This document shows positions 20,679 through 28,361 of a stretch of 64,000 bases of DNA, piece by piece. This stretch comes from Arthrobacter sp. StoSoilA2 (lineage in GTDB: Bacteria; Actinomycetota; Actinomycetes; Actinomycetales; Micrococcaceae). Each line of letters starts with the position of its first letter. Within the stretch, counting starts at the first letter, position 1. The position numbers and the translations under genes are program-made. The notes under the pieces were generated by a model. The model did no database searches. It was not told the DNA's origin and saw only the letters and a program-made list of their open reading frames with translations. The DNA lies in NCBI RefSeq assembly GCF_019977195.1, contig NZ_AP024643.1, positions 2,790,001-2,854,000 of the forward strand. The letters are read 5' to 3'.

Positions 20679-21089
20679 CTAGGCGAGCAGTGACGGCTTG
20701 AGCTTCTGGAGCCGGCCAAGCAAGCCGTTGATGAAGGCCGGTGATTCGTCCGTGGACATCGTCTTGGCGAGGGCCACAGCTTCGCTGACTGCCACTCCGT
20801 CCGGGACTTCGTCGTTGTAGAGGAGTTCCCAGGCACCAATGCGGAGGATGATGCGGTCTACCGAAGGCATCCGCTCAAGCGTCCAGCCCTGGGCATAGGT
20901 CTGCAGGAACTCGTCGATAGTCGGCTGCATGGAGACGACACCCTCAACGATTTCCATCGTGTAGGGGTTAATGACGAGATCCGTTTTCTCCCGACGCGCC
21001 TTGAGCGCGTCAAAAGCCGAAACGGAACGCTGCTCCGCCTCGAAAAGTACTTCAAGTGCCCTGCTACGGGCTTTACCGCGTGCGCTCAC
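20679..21089 (-). CDS. nusB: Transcription antitermination factor NusB
   Basis: A 136-residue all-helical RNA-binding protein that pairs with NusE (S10) on boxA of rRNA leaders. The family pattern is clear: MSARGKARSRALEVLFEAEQR at the start, then VDRIILRIGAWELLYNDEVPDGVAVSEAVALAKTMSTDESPAFINGLLGRL. Length is normal. The GTG start overlaps the efp stop by one base (TAGTG). It is the last gene of the alaS-aro-efp run and is followed by the terminator at 20611-20658. Confidence 0.96.
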   Translation of the reverse strand: MSARGKARSRALEVLFEAEQRSVSAFDALKARREKTDLVINPYTMEIVEGVVSMQPTIDEFLQTYAQGWTLERMPSVDRIILRIGAWELLYNDEVPDGVAVSEAVALAKTMSTDESPAFINGLLGRLQKLKPSLLA

Positions 21090-21652
21090 TAGTCGTTGAC
21101 CCGGCCCAGGTAGCTGCCGTCGCGGGTGTCAACCTTGACTTTGGTGCCCTGCTCCACAAACAGCGGAACCTGGATTTCGTAGCCGGTTTCCACGGTTGCC
21201 GGCTTGGTGCCCGCCGAAGAGCGATCGCCCTGGAGGCCGGGCTCGGTGTAGGTGATTTCGAGAACGACGCTCGGCGGCAGCTCGATGTACAGCGGCGTGC
21301 CTTCGTGGATGGCGATGTTCACCATCTGGTTCTCGAGCATGAAGTTTGTGGCGTCGCCGACCGTAGCACCGGAAACGGTGATTTGGTCGTAGTCCTGGGT
21401 GTCCATGAAGACGAAGTCTTCGCCATCCTGGTACAGGTACTGGTAGTCACGGCGGTCAACCGTAGCGGTCTCGATCTTCAGGCCGGCGTTGAAGGTCTTG
21501 TCAACCACCTTGCCGGACATGACGTTGCGCATCTTGGTGCGAACGAAAGCGCCACCCTTGCCCGGCTTGACGTGCTGGAACTCAATGATGTTCCAGAGCT
21601 GGCCCTCGAGCTTCAGTACGGTTCCGTTCTTGATGTCGTTTGTGGTTGCCAC
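21089..21652 (-). CDS. efp: Elongation factor P
   Basis: A 187-residue three-domain factor that rescues ribosomes stalled at polyproline. The start is GTG at 21652, with AGAGGA about six bases upstream. The 24 upstream in-frame residues are not family-like. The tip loop reads EFQHVKPGKGGAFV with Lys32, the residue that is modified in many bacteria. Domains II-III end GTKVKVDTRDGSYLGRVND. The 167-base gap before it holds an imperfect inverted repeat (GGCACGCC-TTTT-GGCATGCT) and TAGAAT, a possible -10. It is coupled to nusB by a one-base overlap. Confidence 0.96.
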   Translation of the reverse strand: MATTNDIKNGTVLKLEGQLWNIIEFQHVKPGKGGAFVRTKMRNVMSGKVVDKTFNAGLKIETATVDRRDYQYLYQDGEDFVFMDTQDYDQITVSGATVGDATNFMLENQMVNIAIHEGTPLYIELPPSVVLEITYTEPGLQGDRSSAGTKPATVETGYEIQVPLFVEQGTKVKVDTRDGSYLGRVND

Positions 21653-21819
21653 TCGTATCCTCTGGTTTCTCTCACTGGTTCTAGCTACGGTTTCTAGCTT
21701 CCAGCCGGGTATGCCAGCCAGCATGCCAAAAGGCGTGCCAGCGCGTATTTATCAAAAATCCAAGAACCATTCTACCGGCAAATGGGAAGTGGCTTGGCTT
21801 CGGGTGGTTCCAGCCTGGA

Positions 21820-22341
21820 TCAGGATGCGAGTTCCAGCACGTCCCTGGCCCGTTGGAGTGCCACCGCGGAGGAGTAAATCAACGCGGCATCGGCGGCCTT
21901 GGCAACCCTCAGGTCCAGTGCCTTGGCGAACTCTTCGGACGCTGCCAGCGCATTTCCGCTCACAAAATATGCCCTGCCCAAATACTGGTGGACGATCGCT
22001 TCCTTGGATGTGCCCTGGACTTCCTGCAGCAGTTGGCGGAACAGTTGGATGGCACGGTCCAGGCGGTTGGTGGCCCGGTGGACTTCAGCTTCAAAAATCC
22101 GCAACCGGAAGGATTCCGGGTCCTTGTAGCGGGCTTCGGCGAGCAATTCCGCCGCTTCCTTTGGCTGGTTTTCCAGCAGCAGCGCCATGATGCGGTCGGC
22201 AGGATCTTCCGAAGCGGCCAGCGCAGATTCCAGTGCGTCTTCGTTGACGATGACGGGCAGCAAGGTGTCCGGGTTCGTGCGGACGCCCGGGAATCCTGCG
22301 GTTGGCCAATCGCTGACGCCTTCCCTGAGGGTGGTCATCAT
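21820..22341 (-). CDS. Tetratricopeptide-like repeat protein
   Basis: A 173-residue predicted soluble helical protein. The sequence from about residue 45 to the end has TPR-like helical pairs: ADRIMALLLENQPKEAAELLAEA, FRLRIFEAEVHRATNRLDRAIQLFRQLL, and KEAIVHQYLGRAYFVSGNALAASEEFAKALDLR. There is no signal peptide or catalytic motif. The ATG overlaps the aroB stop (ATGA), so it is translated with the aro genes. Such a protein next to aroB recurs in Arthrobacter-like genomes. A role as a small scaffold is inference. Confidence 0.8.
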   Translation of the reverse strand: MMTTLREGVSDWPTAGFPGVRTNPDTLLPVIVNEDALESALAASEDPADRIMALLLENQPKEAAELLAEARYKDPESFRLRIFEAEVHRATNRLDRAIQLFRQLLQEVQGTSKEAIVHQYLGRAYFVSGNALAASEEFAKALDLRVAKAADAALIYSSAVALQRARDVLELAS

Positions 22342-23429
22342 GAAGCAATCTCCTGGTAGGCAGCAAACAACAGGGACGTATCGGGGACGTCCAGAATGCC
22401 GGGCTTGGCTACGCCATCCAGGACAACAAAGCGCAGGAGGTCGCCACGTGACTTCTTATCCCGGCGCATGCCATCCAGCAGGCCTTGCCAACGGTCCTTG
22501 CGGTAGGTGATGGGCAAACCAAGGCTCTCAAGGATGGTGCGGTGCCGGTCGGCGTCGGCGTCGGAGAGTCGTCCAACGCTTCGGGCCAGTTCAGCAGCGA
22601 ACATCATGCCTACCGAAACGGCCGCACCATGGCGCCAGGAGTACCGTTCCACGAGTTCAATGGCATGGCCCAGGGTGTGTCCGTAGTTCAGGATTTCGCG
22701 CAGCCCGGATTCCTTGAGGTCCTGGGAGACGACGTTGGCTTTGACCGCAATGGCGCGTTCGATGAGTTCACGGACAACATCCGACTCCGGATCCATCACG
22801 GCGTCCGTGTTCTTTTCCACGAGGTCAAGGATCGCGGGATCGGCGATAAAGCCGCACTTGATGACCTCTGCCATTCCGGAAATCAGCTCATTCCTGGGCA
22901 AAGTCTTGAGCGTATCCAGATCCGCCAGTACAGCCGCCGGAGGATGGAACGATCCCACCAGGTTCTTGCCTTCGGCAGTGTTGATACCTGTTTTGCCGCC
23001 AACTGAGGCATCCACCATGCCCAACAAGCTGGTGGGCATGTGGATGACTTTGACTCCGCGAAGCCAGGTAGCGGCAACGAATCCGGCGAGGTCGGTCACG
23101 GCCCCGCCACCGACGGCAACAATGGCGTCCGAGCGCGTGAAGTCGTTCTGCCCCAGCACCTGCCAGCAGAAAGCGGCAACCTGTATGTGCTTGCCTTCTT
23201 CGGCATCCGGGATCTCGGCCGTCAGCGCGGTGAAGCCGGCAGCTTCGAGCTCATCGCGGACGGTGTCCCCGGTCAGGCGAAGGGCACGTGGGTGAATGAC
23301 AAGCACGCGTCGAACCCGCTCGCCAAGCTTGGCGGGAAGGGATTGCAGGAGTCCACGGCCCACGATGACGTCGTAGTTCTCCGTGGTTGATTGGCCGGTC
23401 ACCTTGATGACAGTTGCTTCGTTGCTCAC
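22338..23429 (-). CDS. aroB: 3-dehydroquinate synthase
   Basis: A 363-residue NAD- and metal-dependent enzyme converting DAHP to 3-dehydroquinate, step two of the shikimate pathway. The NAD-binding motif is AVGGGAVTDLAGFVAATWLRGV. Metal and substrate residues lie in NLVGSFHPP, GMAEVIKCGFI, LNYGHTLGHAIE and WRHGAAVSVGM. The GTG start overlaps the aroK stop (GTGA). It is part of the aroC-aroK-aroB unit. Confidence 0.97.
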   Translation of the reverse strand: MSNEATVIKVTGQSTTENYDVIVGRGLLQSLPAKLGERVRRVLVIHPRALRLTGDTVRDELEAAGFTALTAEIPDAEEGKHIQVAAFCWQVLGQNDFTRSDAIVAVGGGAVTDLAGFVAATWLRGVKVIHMPTSLLGMVDASVGGKTGINTAEGKNLVGSFHPPAAVLADLDTLKTLPRNELISGMAEVIKCGFIADPAILDLVEKNTDAVMDPESDVVRELIERAIAVKANVVSQDLKESGLREILNYGHTLGHAIELVERYSWRHGAAVSVGMMFAAELARSVGRLSDADADRHRTILESLGLPITYRKDRWQGLLDGMRRDKKSRGDLLRFVVLDGVAKPGILDVPDTSLLFAAYQEIAS

Positions 23430-23992
23430 TTTTCAACTTCCTCTTTCAAGGCTGCATGCTGGCGCAGCCGTTCCTCCAACCGGAGGCCGATTTCAGCCAC
23501 GGATCCCGAACGGACGTCCAGGACAATGTCTGCCAGGCGCTCATACACTGGACGCCTGGTGGCAAACAAAGCTTCCCAACGGGACATTGCGTCGCCCTGC
23601 AGCAAAGGCCTTCCGGTGTTTCGCGCGATCCGGTCAGCAACAGTCGAGGCGTCGCATTCCAGGTAAACCACGGTGCACTCCCCCAGCAATTGCTGGGTTC
23701 CCGAGTCCAGGACCGCTCCACCACCCAGCGAAATCACCGCTGGTTGTTCCTTGGCGGCCTCGATGGCCTTCGCCACTGCCCGGGCTTCGATTTCCCGGAA
23801 CGCGTGTTCTCCCCGACCAGCGAAAATGTCAGCGATGCTGCCGTGCGCCGCGACCACCACGGCGTCGGTGTCCACGAAGGGAACGCCGAGTTGCTGCGCC
23901 AGTTGCTGGCCGATCGCAGACTTGCCAACTGCCATGGGACCCACCAGGACAACGGGACGGCCAGCGCAGCCGTCCTGGGTAGTGCGGCCCAC
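23426..23992 (-). CDS. aroK: Shikimate kinase
   Basis: A 188-residue kinase phosphorylating shikimate at O3. The P-loop GPMAVGKSAIG is near residue 18. Then come VPFVDTDAVVVAAHGSIADIF, the shikimate-binding GGGAVL and the lid region around RIARNTGRPLL. The start is GTG overlapping the aroC stop by one base (TAGTG). Length is within family range. The glycine-rich loop carries Ala-Val where many homologues have Ser/Ala-Gly, which is a conservative change. Confidence 0.95.
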   Translation of the reverse strand: MGRTTQDGCAGRPVVLVGPMAVGKSAIGQQLAQQLGVPFVDTDAVVVAAHGSIADIFAGRGEHAFREIEARAVAKAIEAAKEQPAVISLGGGAVLDSGTQQLLGECTVVYLECDASTVADRIARNTGRPLLQGDAMSRWEALFATRRPVYERLADIVLDVRSGSVAEIGLRLEERLRQHAALKEEVEK

Positions 23993-25191
23993 TACCGGCC
24001 GACCGAGTCCAGGGTTGCCGGAATGTTGTCCAGGTAGCTCTGCAGGTTACGCGTGGTCTCGGCAACAGAGTCACCTCCGAATTTCTCGGCAATGGCTTCT
24101 GCGAGGACGAGGGCAACCATGGCCTCGGCCACAACGCCCGCTGCCGGAACTGCACAAACGTCCGAACGCTGGTGGTGCGCCTTGGCGGGTTCCCCGGTGC
24201 TGACATCAATGGTGCGCAACGCGCGGGGAACAGTAGCAATAGGCTTCATGGCGGCGCGGACGCGCAGAACTTCGCCGATGCTCATTCCACCCTCAATGCC
24301 GCCGGCACGGTTGGTCTGACGAATAATTCTGCCGTTCTCATCCTTGAGGATTTCGTCGTGCGCTGCAGAACCACGGCGGGCAGCGGTGAGGAAACCGTCG
24401 CCGACCTCCACGCCCTTGATGGCCTGGATACCCATCAGCGCAGCGGCCAGGCGGGAATCAAGGCGGCGGTCCCAATGGACGTAACTGCCCAATCCAGGGG
24501 GAAGCCCGTAGGCAAGGACCTCAACCACGCCGCCAAGGGTTTCCCCTTCCTTGTGGGCGGCATCCACCTCGGCGACCATTGCATCGGATGTTTCGCGGTC
24601 GAAGCAGCGCAGCGGATCTGCATCAAGGGCGATGACGTCCTTAGGCAGGGGCAACGCCTTGCCCTCGGGTACGGTGACGCTGGCGATGGAAACGGTGTGG
24701 CTTACCAATTCCACGCCCAGTTGCTTAAGGAACTGGGCGGCAACGGTACCAAGAGCAACACGGGTGGCGGTTTCACGCGCACTTGCGCGCTCAAGGACCG
24801 GACGGGCTTCATCAAAGCCGTACTTCTGCATCCCGGTGAAATCGGCGTGCCCCGGACGCGGGCGCGTCAGAGGTGCGTTGCGGGCTTGGTCGGCAAGGAC
24901 TTCAGGGTCCACCGGATCAGCAGACATAATCTGCTCCCACTTTGGCCATTCGGTGTTGCCCACCTGAATGGCGACCGGACCACCCTGGGTGATGCCGTGG
25001 CGCACGCCACCGAGGATCGTGACTTCATCCTGCTCAAACTTCATGCGGGCGCCACGTCCATAGCCCAGGCGACGACGCGCCAAAGCATCACGGATTTGCC
25101 CGCTGGTGAGTTCAACACCGGCGGGCACGCCTTCAACAATTCCGATCAGAGCCGGACCATGGGATTCACCGGCAGTCAACCAACGCAACAT
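23992..25191 (-). CDS. aroC: Chorismate synthase
   Basis: A 399-residue reduced-FMN-dependent lyase making chorismate from EPSP. The family start MLRWLTAGESHGPALIGIVEG is intact, followed by RRRLGYGRGARMKFEQDEV, RPGHADFTGMQKYGF and the C-terminal RSDVCAVPAAGVVAEAMVALVLA. I chose the ATG at 25191, with AGGA eight bases upstream. A 21-residue upstream extension is open but not family-like. It lies 26 bases after aroE. Confidence 0.97.
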   Translation of the reverse strand: MLRWLTAGESHGPALIGIVEGVPAGVELTSGQIRDALARRRLGYGRGARMKFEQDEVTILGGVRHGITQGGPVAIQVGNTEWPKWEQIMSADPVDPEVLADQARNAPLTRPRPGHADFTGMQKYGFDEARPVLERASARETATRVALGTVAAQFLKQLGVELVSHTVSIASVTVPEGKALPLPKDVIALDADPLRCFDRETSDAMVAEVDAAHKEGETLGGVVEVLAYGLPPGLGSYVHWDRRLDSRLAAALMGIQAIKGVEVGDGFLTAARRGSAAHDEILKDENGRIIRQTNRAGGIEGGMSIGEVLRVRAAMKPIATVPRALRTIDVSTGEPAKAHHQRSDVCAVPAAGVVAEAMVALVLAEAIAEKFGGDSVAETTRNLQSYLDNIPATLDSVGR

Positions 25192-25217
25192 ATAACCAAT
25201 CCTGCCATGTAAGGCCT

Positions 25218-26072
25218 CTAGAACACTCGCCGGGGAAGCCCAACTGAGTCGCACATCACATCTATGACGGAGGCGTCAACGTCACAGCCACTGAACTGCC
25301 GGATCTGCTCCGCCGCTTGGTACATCAGCATTTCAAGCCCGGGAACCACCGCTCCCCCATGGCCGTGCCAAACCTCGGCGAGGCGGCTTGGCCACGGGTC
25401 ATAAGCGACGTCCAGCAAAACCCCTGCCCCTGTTCCTGGCAGGGCAGCGAGCTCTTCCGCAAGCGCATCGGCCGCGCGCGGTGGAAAGGTGGAGATGACC
25501 AGCCCGGACCCGGCCACGGCAGTGGCCGCCTCACTGAGGGGGCGGAGCCGCAGGGAAATTCCGACGGCGGACGCAGCGGCCTGGGCGTCGACGGCGCGCG
25601 TGGCATCACGGACGAAAACGTCCACATGCCCGGTCCCGAGCTCGTGTACGGCAGCAATGGCAGCCGCGGAGGTTCCTCCGCCGCCGAGGACAGCAGCATG
25701 CGGTGCCGAAGAGATTCCCGCGTAACGCACTGCTTCCACGATGCCCACTACATCCGTGTTGTAACCGATGCGGCGAGCCGAACCGCCGTCGTACTCAAAG
25801 GCCACAGTGTTGATAACGCCTAACTGGGCGCCAGCGCCCCGGACCTCGTCAACTTCCCTGACCATGGCCGACTTCAAGGGCATGGTTACCGACAGCCCGC
25901 ACCATGATTGGTCCCCGCGGAGGGAATCCATGAAGGCCGGAAGCCTATCGACCGTCAGGTCGATTGCCGAGTATTCGATGTCCACGCCGAGCTTGGCATA
26001 GGCGGCAGTGTGCATCGCCGGGGATTTCGAATGTGAGATCGGGTGCCCGAGGACAGCGGCGCGACGACTCAC
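25218..26072 (-). CDS. aroE: Shikimate dehydrogenase
   Basis: A 284-residue NADPH-dependent reductase of 3-dehydroshikimate. Shikimate-binding residues are in VLGHPISHSKSPAMH. The catalytic Lys is in LSVTMPLKSAM, and the nucleotide-binding loop is VLGGGGTSAAAIAAV. I chose the GTG at 26072 because it overlaps the mltG stop as GTGA, the junction type used throughout this operon. A start ten codons earlier lies inside mltG. The nucleotide loop has GGGGTS rather than the commoner GAGGxx. Confidence 0.93.
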   Translation of the reverse strand: MSRRAAVLGHPISHSKSPAMHTAAYAKLGVDIEYSAIDLTVDRLPAFMDSLRGDQSWCGLSVTMPLKSAMVREVDEVRGAGAQLGVINTVAFEYDGGSARRIGYNTDVVGIVEAVRYAGISSAPHAAVLGGGGTSAAAIAAVHELGTGHVDVFVRDATRAVDAQAAASAVGISLRLRPLSEAATAVAGSGLVISTFPPRAADALAEELAALPGTGAGVLLDVAYDPWPSRLAEVWHGHGGAVVPGLEMLMYQAAEQIRQFSGCDVDASVIDVMCDSVGLPRRVF

Positions 26073-27772
26073 ACGCACCGTCCGGCGTTGGCCTGGCACC
26101 ATGCGTTGTATTGCTCAACGTACCTGCTGTGTTCGGCCAGCGTCTTGGAGAACTTGGTCTCCTTGGTGTCCAGGTTGATGGTGACCCAGTACAGGTAATC
26201 GTTCTGCGTCGGCTTTGCTGCGGCGTCGATCGCCGTCTTGCCCGGAGAACCGATCGGACCGGCGGGCAGCCCTGGGTTGGCGTACGTGTTGTAGGTGTTG
26301 GACTTATCGGCCTTCTCTTCGTCCGTGAGGTGGAAGGACTTCTTGCCCAGGCCATAAGTCACCGTGGCGTCGGACTGGATAAGGCCGTTGGTCTCGGTGT
26401 TGTTCGGTTTGAGCCTGTTGTAGATCGCACCAGCGACGTTCCCATAGTCGGCCTGGCCGCCCTCCGCCTGGACGATGCTGGCGATGGTTACGGTGTCGTA
26501 CTGCTTGGCCGGATCCGTAATTCCTTGGGCCTTGAGCTCATCAAGGGTGCTGGAGACCAACTTCTGGATGATGTCCTTACCCGATGTTCCCAGCGGGAAG
26601 CGATACTCTCCGGGAGCGAGGAAGCCCTCCAGGTTTTTGGCCTTCGCAGGCACCCCGAACTGTCCGGGCGCCTGGTTGAAGCCATTCAGCTGTGCCATGG
26701 GGATGCCGGAGCCCTTGGAGATAGCCTCCAGCGACTCGTTGATCCTCAGACCTGCACTCAGGGCGAAGTAGATCACCTTGGAAGCGTCCTTGTTGACGAG
26801 GACGGCAACGGCGTCGGAGTTTTTCATCTCGGTACGGAAGGTGAATTCCCCCGGCGAGAGCTCGCCGCCCTCGGTCACGAACTCCTTGACGAAGGAATCG
26901 GCGTCCGCCACGACGTGGTTTTCCACCAGCGCGGTTGCCACAGCCTTGGGGCCGGCCCCTTCCGGGACCGTAATGCTGACGGAGCCCGTCCCGGGACCGG
27001 GGTAATCAGTGACTTTGTCCATGCCAAGGAGGGGCTTGAGGAATTGTGCCCCGATCGCGATGGCGGCAACAAAGACTCCCAGCGTGATCAGCAAGGCAAG
27101 GACCCGACGGCGACGCCGCGCCTTCTTGGCCGCGGCCTTGGACGCCGCCGTAACTTCTACCGGAGCGATGAGGTGGTGGTGCTCGTCATGAAGCTCGTCG
27201 TGAAGCTCCATGTGCCCTTCGTGGGCTTCGTAATGGTACTGGGGCGCATGCTCTTCAAACGCATGATCATCCACGTGGACCGAGCCTTCGTGGACGCCGT
27301 AGGTGTCGTGGGCCTCATTGGCATGACCGGCATAGACATGTGCAACAGCCGGGACCGGAAGGGCATCGTCATGGTGCTCCTCTTCCGAAAGCACGGGCTC
27401 CACATGTTCGGCAGGAGCAACCGTCGGCAACGCCTCCGGAATTGGCGGGACCTCCGGAGAAGCAGCCCGCACAGGTTCCGGGGCCGGGGTTTCAGACGCA
27501 GCCGGTTGGGGCGCGGAAGGCTCAGGCGCAACCGGTTCAGGCGCAGGGGCTTCAGGCACAGCAGTTGGCTTGGGAACCGCGGGGATCGGGCGGGGCAGTT
27601 CAGGCTCGACATCAGCCGAAGGCGCTGCTTCCCCCGGCGTCGCTTCGGGAACGGGTACGACGTTCTGGTTCTGGGTGGCGAGGAATCGTTCCCGCGCCCG
27701 CAGTTCCTTGCGGGTCAGCGGCATGCCGCCGCCGGCGGTTCCGCTGGAGGGGTCGTTGTTGACCGGGCTCAC
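26069..27772 (-). CDS. mltG: Endolytic murein transglycosylase MltG (YceG-like) with long cytoplasmic N-terminus
   Basis: 567 residues. A cytoplasmic N-terminal region of about 220 residues is Pro/Ala/Glu-rich (40-130), then strikingly His/Asp/Glu-rich (132-200). Next come a basic stretch (AAAKKARRRRR) and one membrane helix (about 224-244). The extracellular part has a LysM-like segment and the catalytic domain. The likely catalytic glutamate is Glu438 in IASIVQAEGGQADYGNVAGAIYNRL. MltG cleaves nascent glycan strands and sets their length. The core without the N-terminal tail matches the usual 340-350 residues. The GTG start overlaps the ruvX stop (GTGA). Confidence 0.92.
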   Translation of the reverse strand: MSPVNNDPSSGTAGGGMPLTRKELRARERFLATQNQNVVPVPEATPGEAAPSADVEPELPRPIPAVPKPTAVPEAPAPEPVAPEPSAPQPAASETPAPEPVRAASPEVPPIPEALPTVAPAEHVEPVLSEEEHHDDALPVPAVAHVYAGHANEAHDTYGVHEGSVHVDDHAFEEHAPQYHYEAHEGHMELHDELHDEHHHLIAPVEVTAASKAAAKKARRRRRVLALLITLGVFVAAIAIGAQFLKPLLGMDKVTDYPGPGTGSVSITVPEGAGPKAVATALVENHVVADADSFVKEFVTEGGELSPGEFTFRTEMKNSDAVAVLVNKDASKVIYFALSAGLRINESLEAISKGSGIPMAQLNGFNQAPGQFGVPAKAKNLEGFLAPGEYRFPLGTSGKDIIQKLVSSTLDELKAQGITDPAKQYDTVTIASIVQAEGGQADYGNVAGAIYNRLKPNNTETNGLIQSDATVTYGLGKKSFHLTDEEKADKSNTYNTYANPGLPAGPIGSPGKTAIDAAAKPTQNDYLYWVTINLDTKETKFSKTLAEHSRYVEQYNAWCQANAGRCV

Positions 27773-28359
27773 AGTTGCAGTCCCCTCGTAGAAGAATCTG
27801 GTTCAGGGCCGGAGGAAGCCTGCAGCGTTGGGGCACTGCTGGATGTATCGGACGGCCCCGGTGCATTTACGCGGCGGCCAACGTCCGTTCCTCTGGCTTT
27901 TTGCATGTCGATCGCGTGCTGAAGTATTCCAGCAGCGGCAACCTGATCAACCACTTTACGGTGGTTCTTGCTGCTCATGCCAGCTTCGTGCAGGTTGCGG
28001 TGCGCCGTAACAGTGGAAAGACGCTCATCCACGAGGTTCACGGGAACGTCCAAACCGGTTCGGGCGAGCTCGCCCGCAAGCAGTTCGGCGTACTCCGTTG
28101 CCATCTGCGCGGAGCTTCGTTCCTCCCCCTTCATGGTCTTTGGAAGGCCCACGAAAATCTGCACGGCCCGCATTTCCATAGCCTGTTTAACCACCACGCG
28201 AACATCGGAGTTCTTTTTGGCGTCGCGGCCCACTGTCTTGAAAGGCGTGGCCAGGATTTCGTCGGGGTCGCAAATGGCCAGCCCAACCCTGACGGTGCCG
28301 ACGTCTACCCCCAGCTTGATGCCTTGGGGGTAGACGCCGCTGTTCGTACTGGAATTCAC
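27769..28359 (-). CDS. ruvX: Holliday junction resolvase-like / pre-16S rRNA nuclease YqgF
   Basis: A 196-residue RNase H-fold nuclease. The conserved first motif is KLGVDVGTVRVGLAICDP. Then come IFVGLPKTMKGEERSSAQMATEYAELL and NLVDERLSTVTAHRNLHEAG. YqgF proteins process the 5' end of 16S rRNA. The Holliday-junction role is historical. The C-terminal 45 residues (ARGTDVGRRVNAPG...) extend past the core. The start is GTG, two bases after the alaS stop. The alaS-ruvX-mltG-aroE order is typical of actinobacteria and Firmicutes. Confidence 0.94.
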   Translation of the reverse strand: MNSSTNSGVYPQGIKLGVDVGTVRVGLAICDPDEILATPFKTVGRDAKKNSDVRVVVKQAMEMRAVQIFVGLPKTMKGEERSSAQMATEYAELLAGELARTGLDVPVNLVDERLSTVTAHRNLHEAGMSSKNHRKVVDQVAAAGILQHAIDMQKARGTDVGRRVNAPGPSDTSSSAPTLQASSGPEPDSSTRGLQL

Positions 28360-28361
28360 CG

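Noticed and set aside
25964..27922. A 652-residue plus-strand open frame opposite mltG
   Set aside because: It mirrors mltG and ruvX. Its Arg/Gly-rich translation reflects the antisense of Pro/Ala/Glu codons, with no family features.
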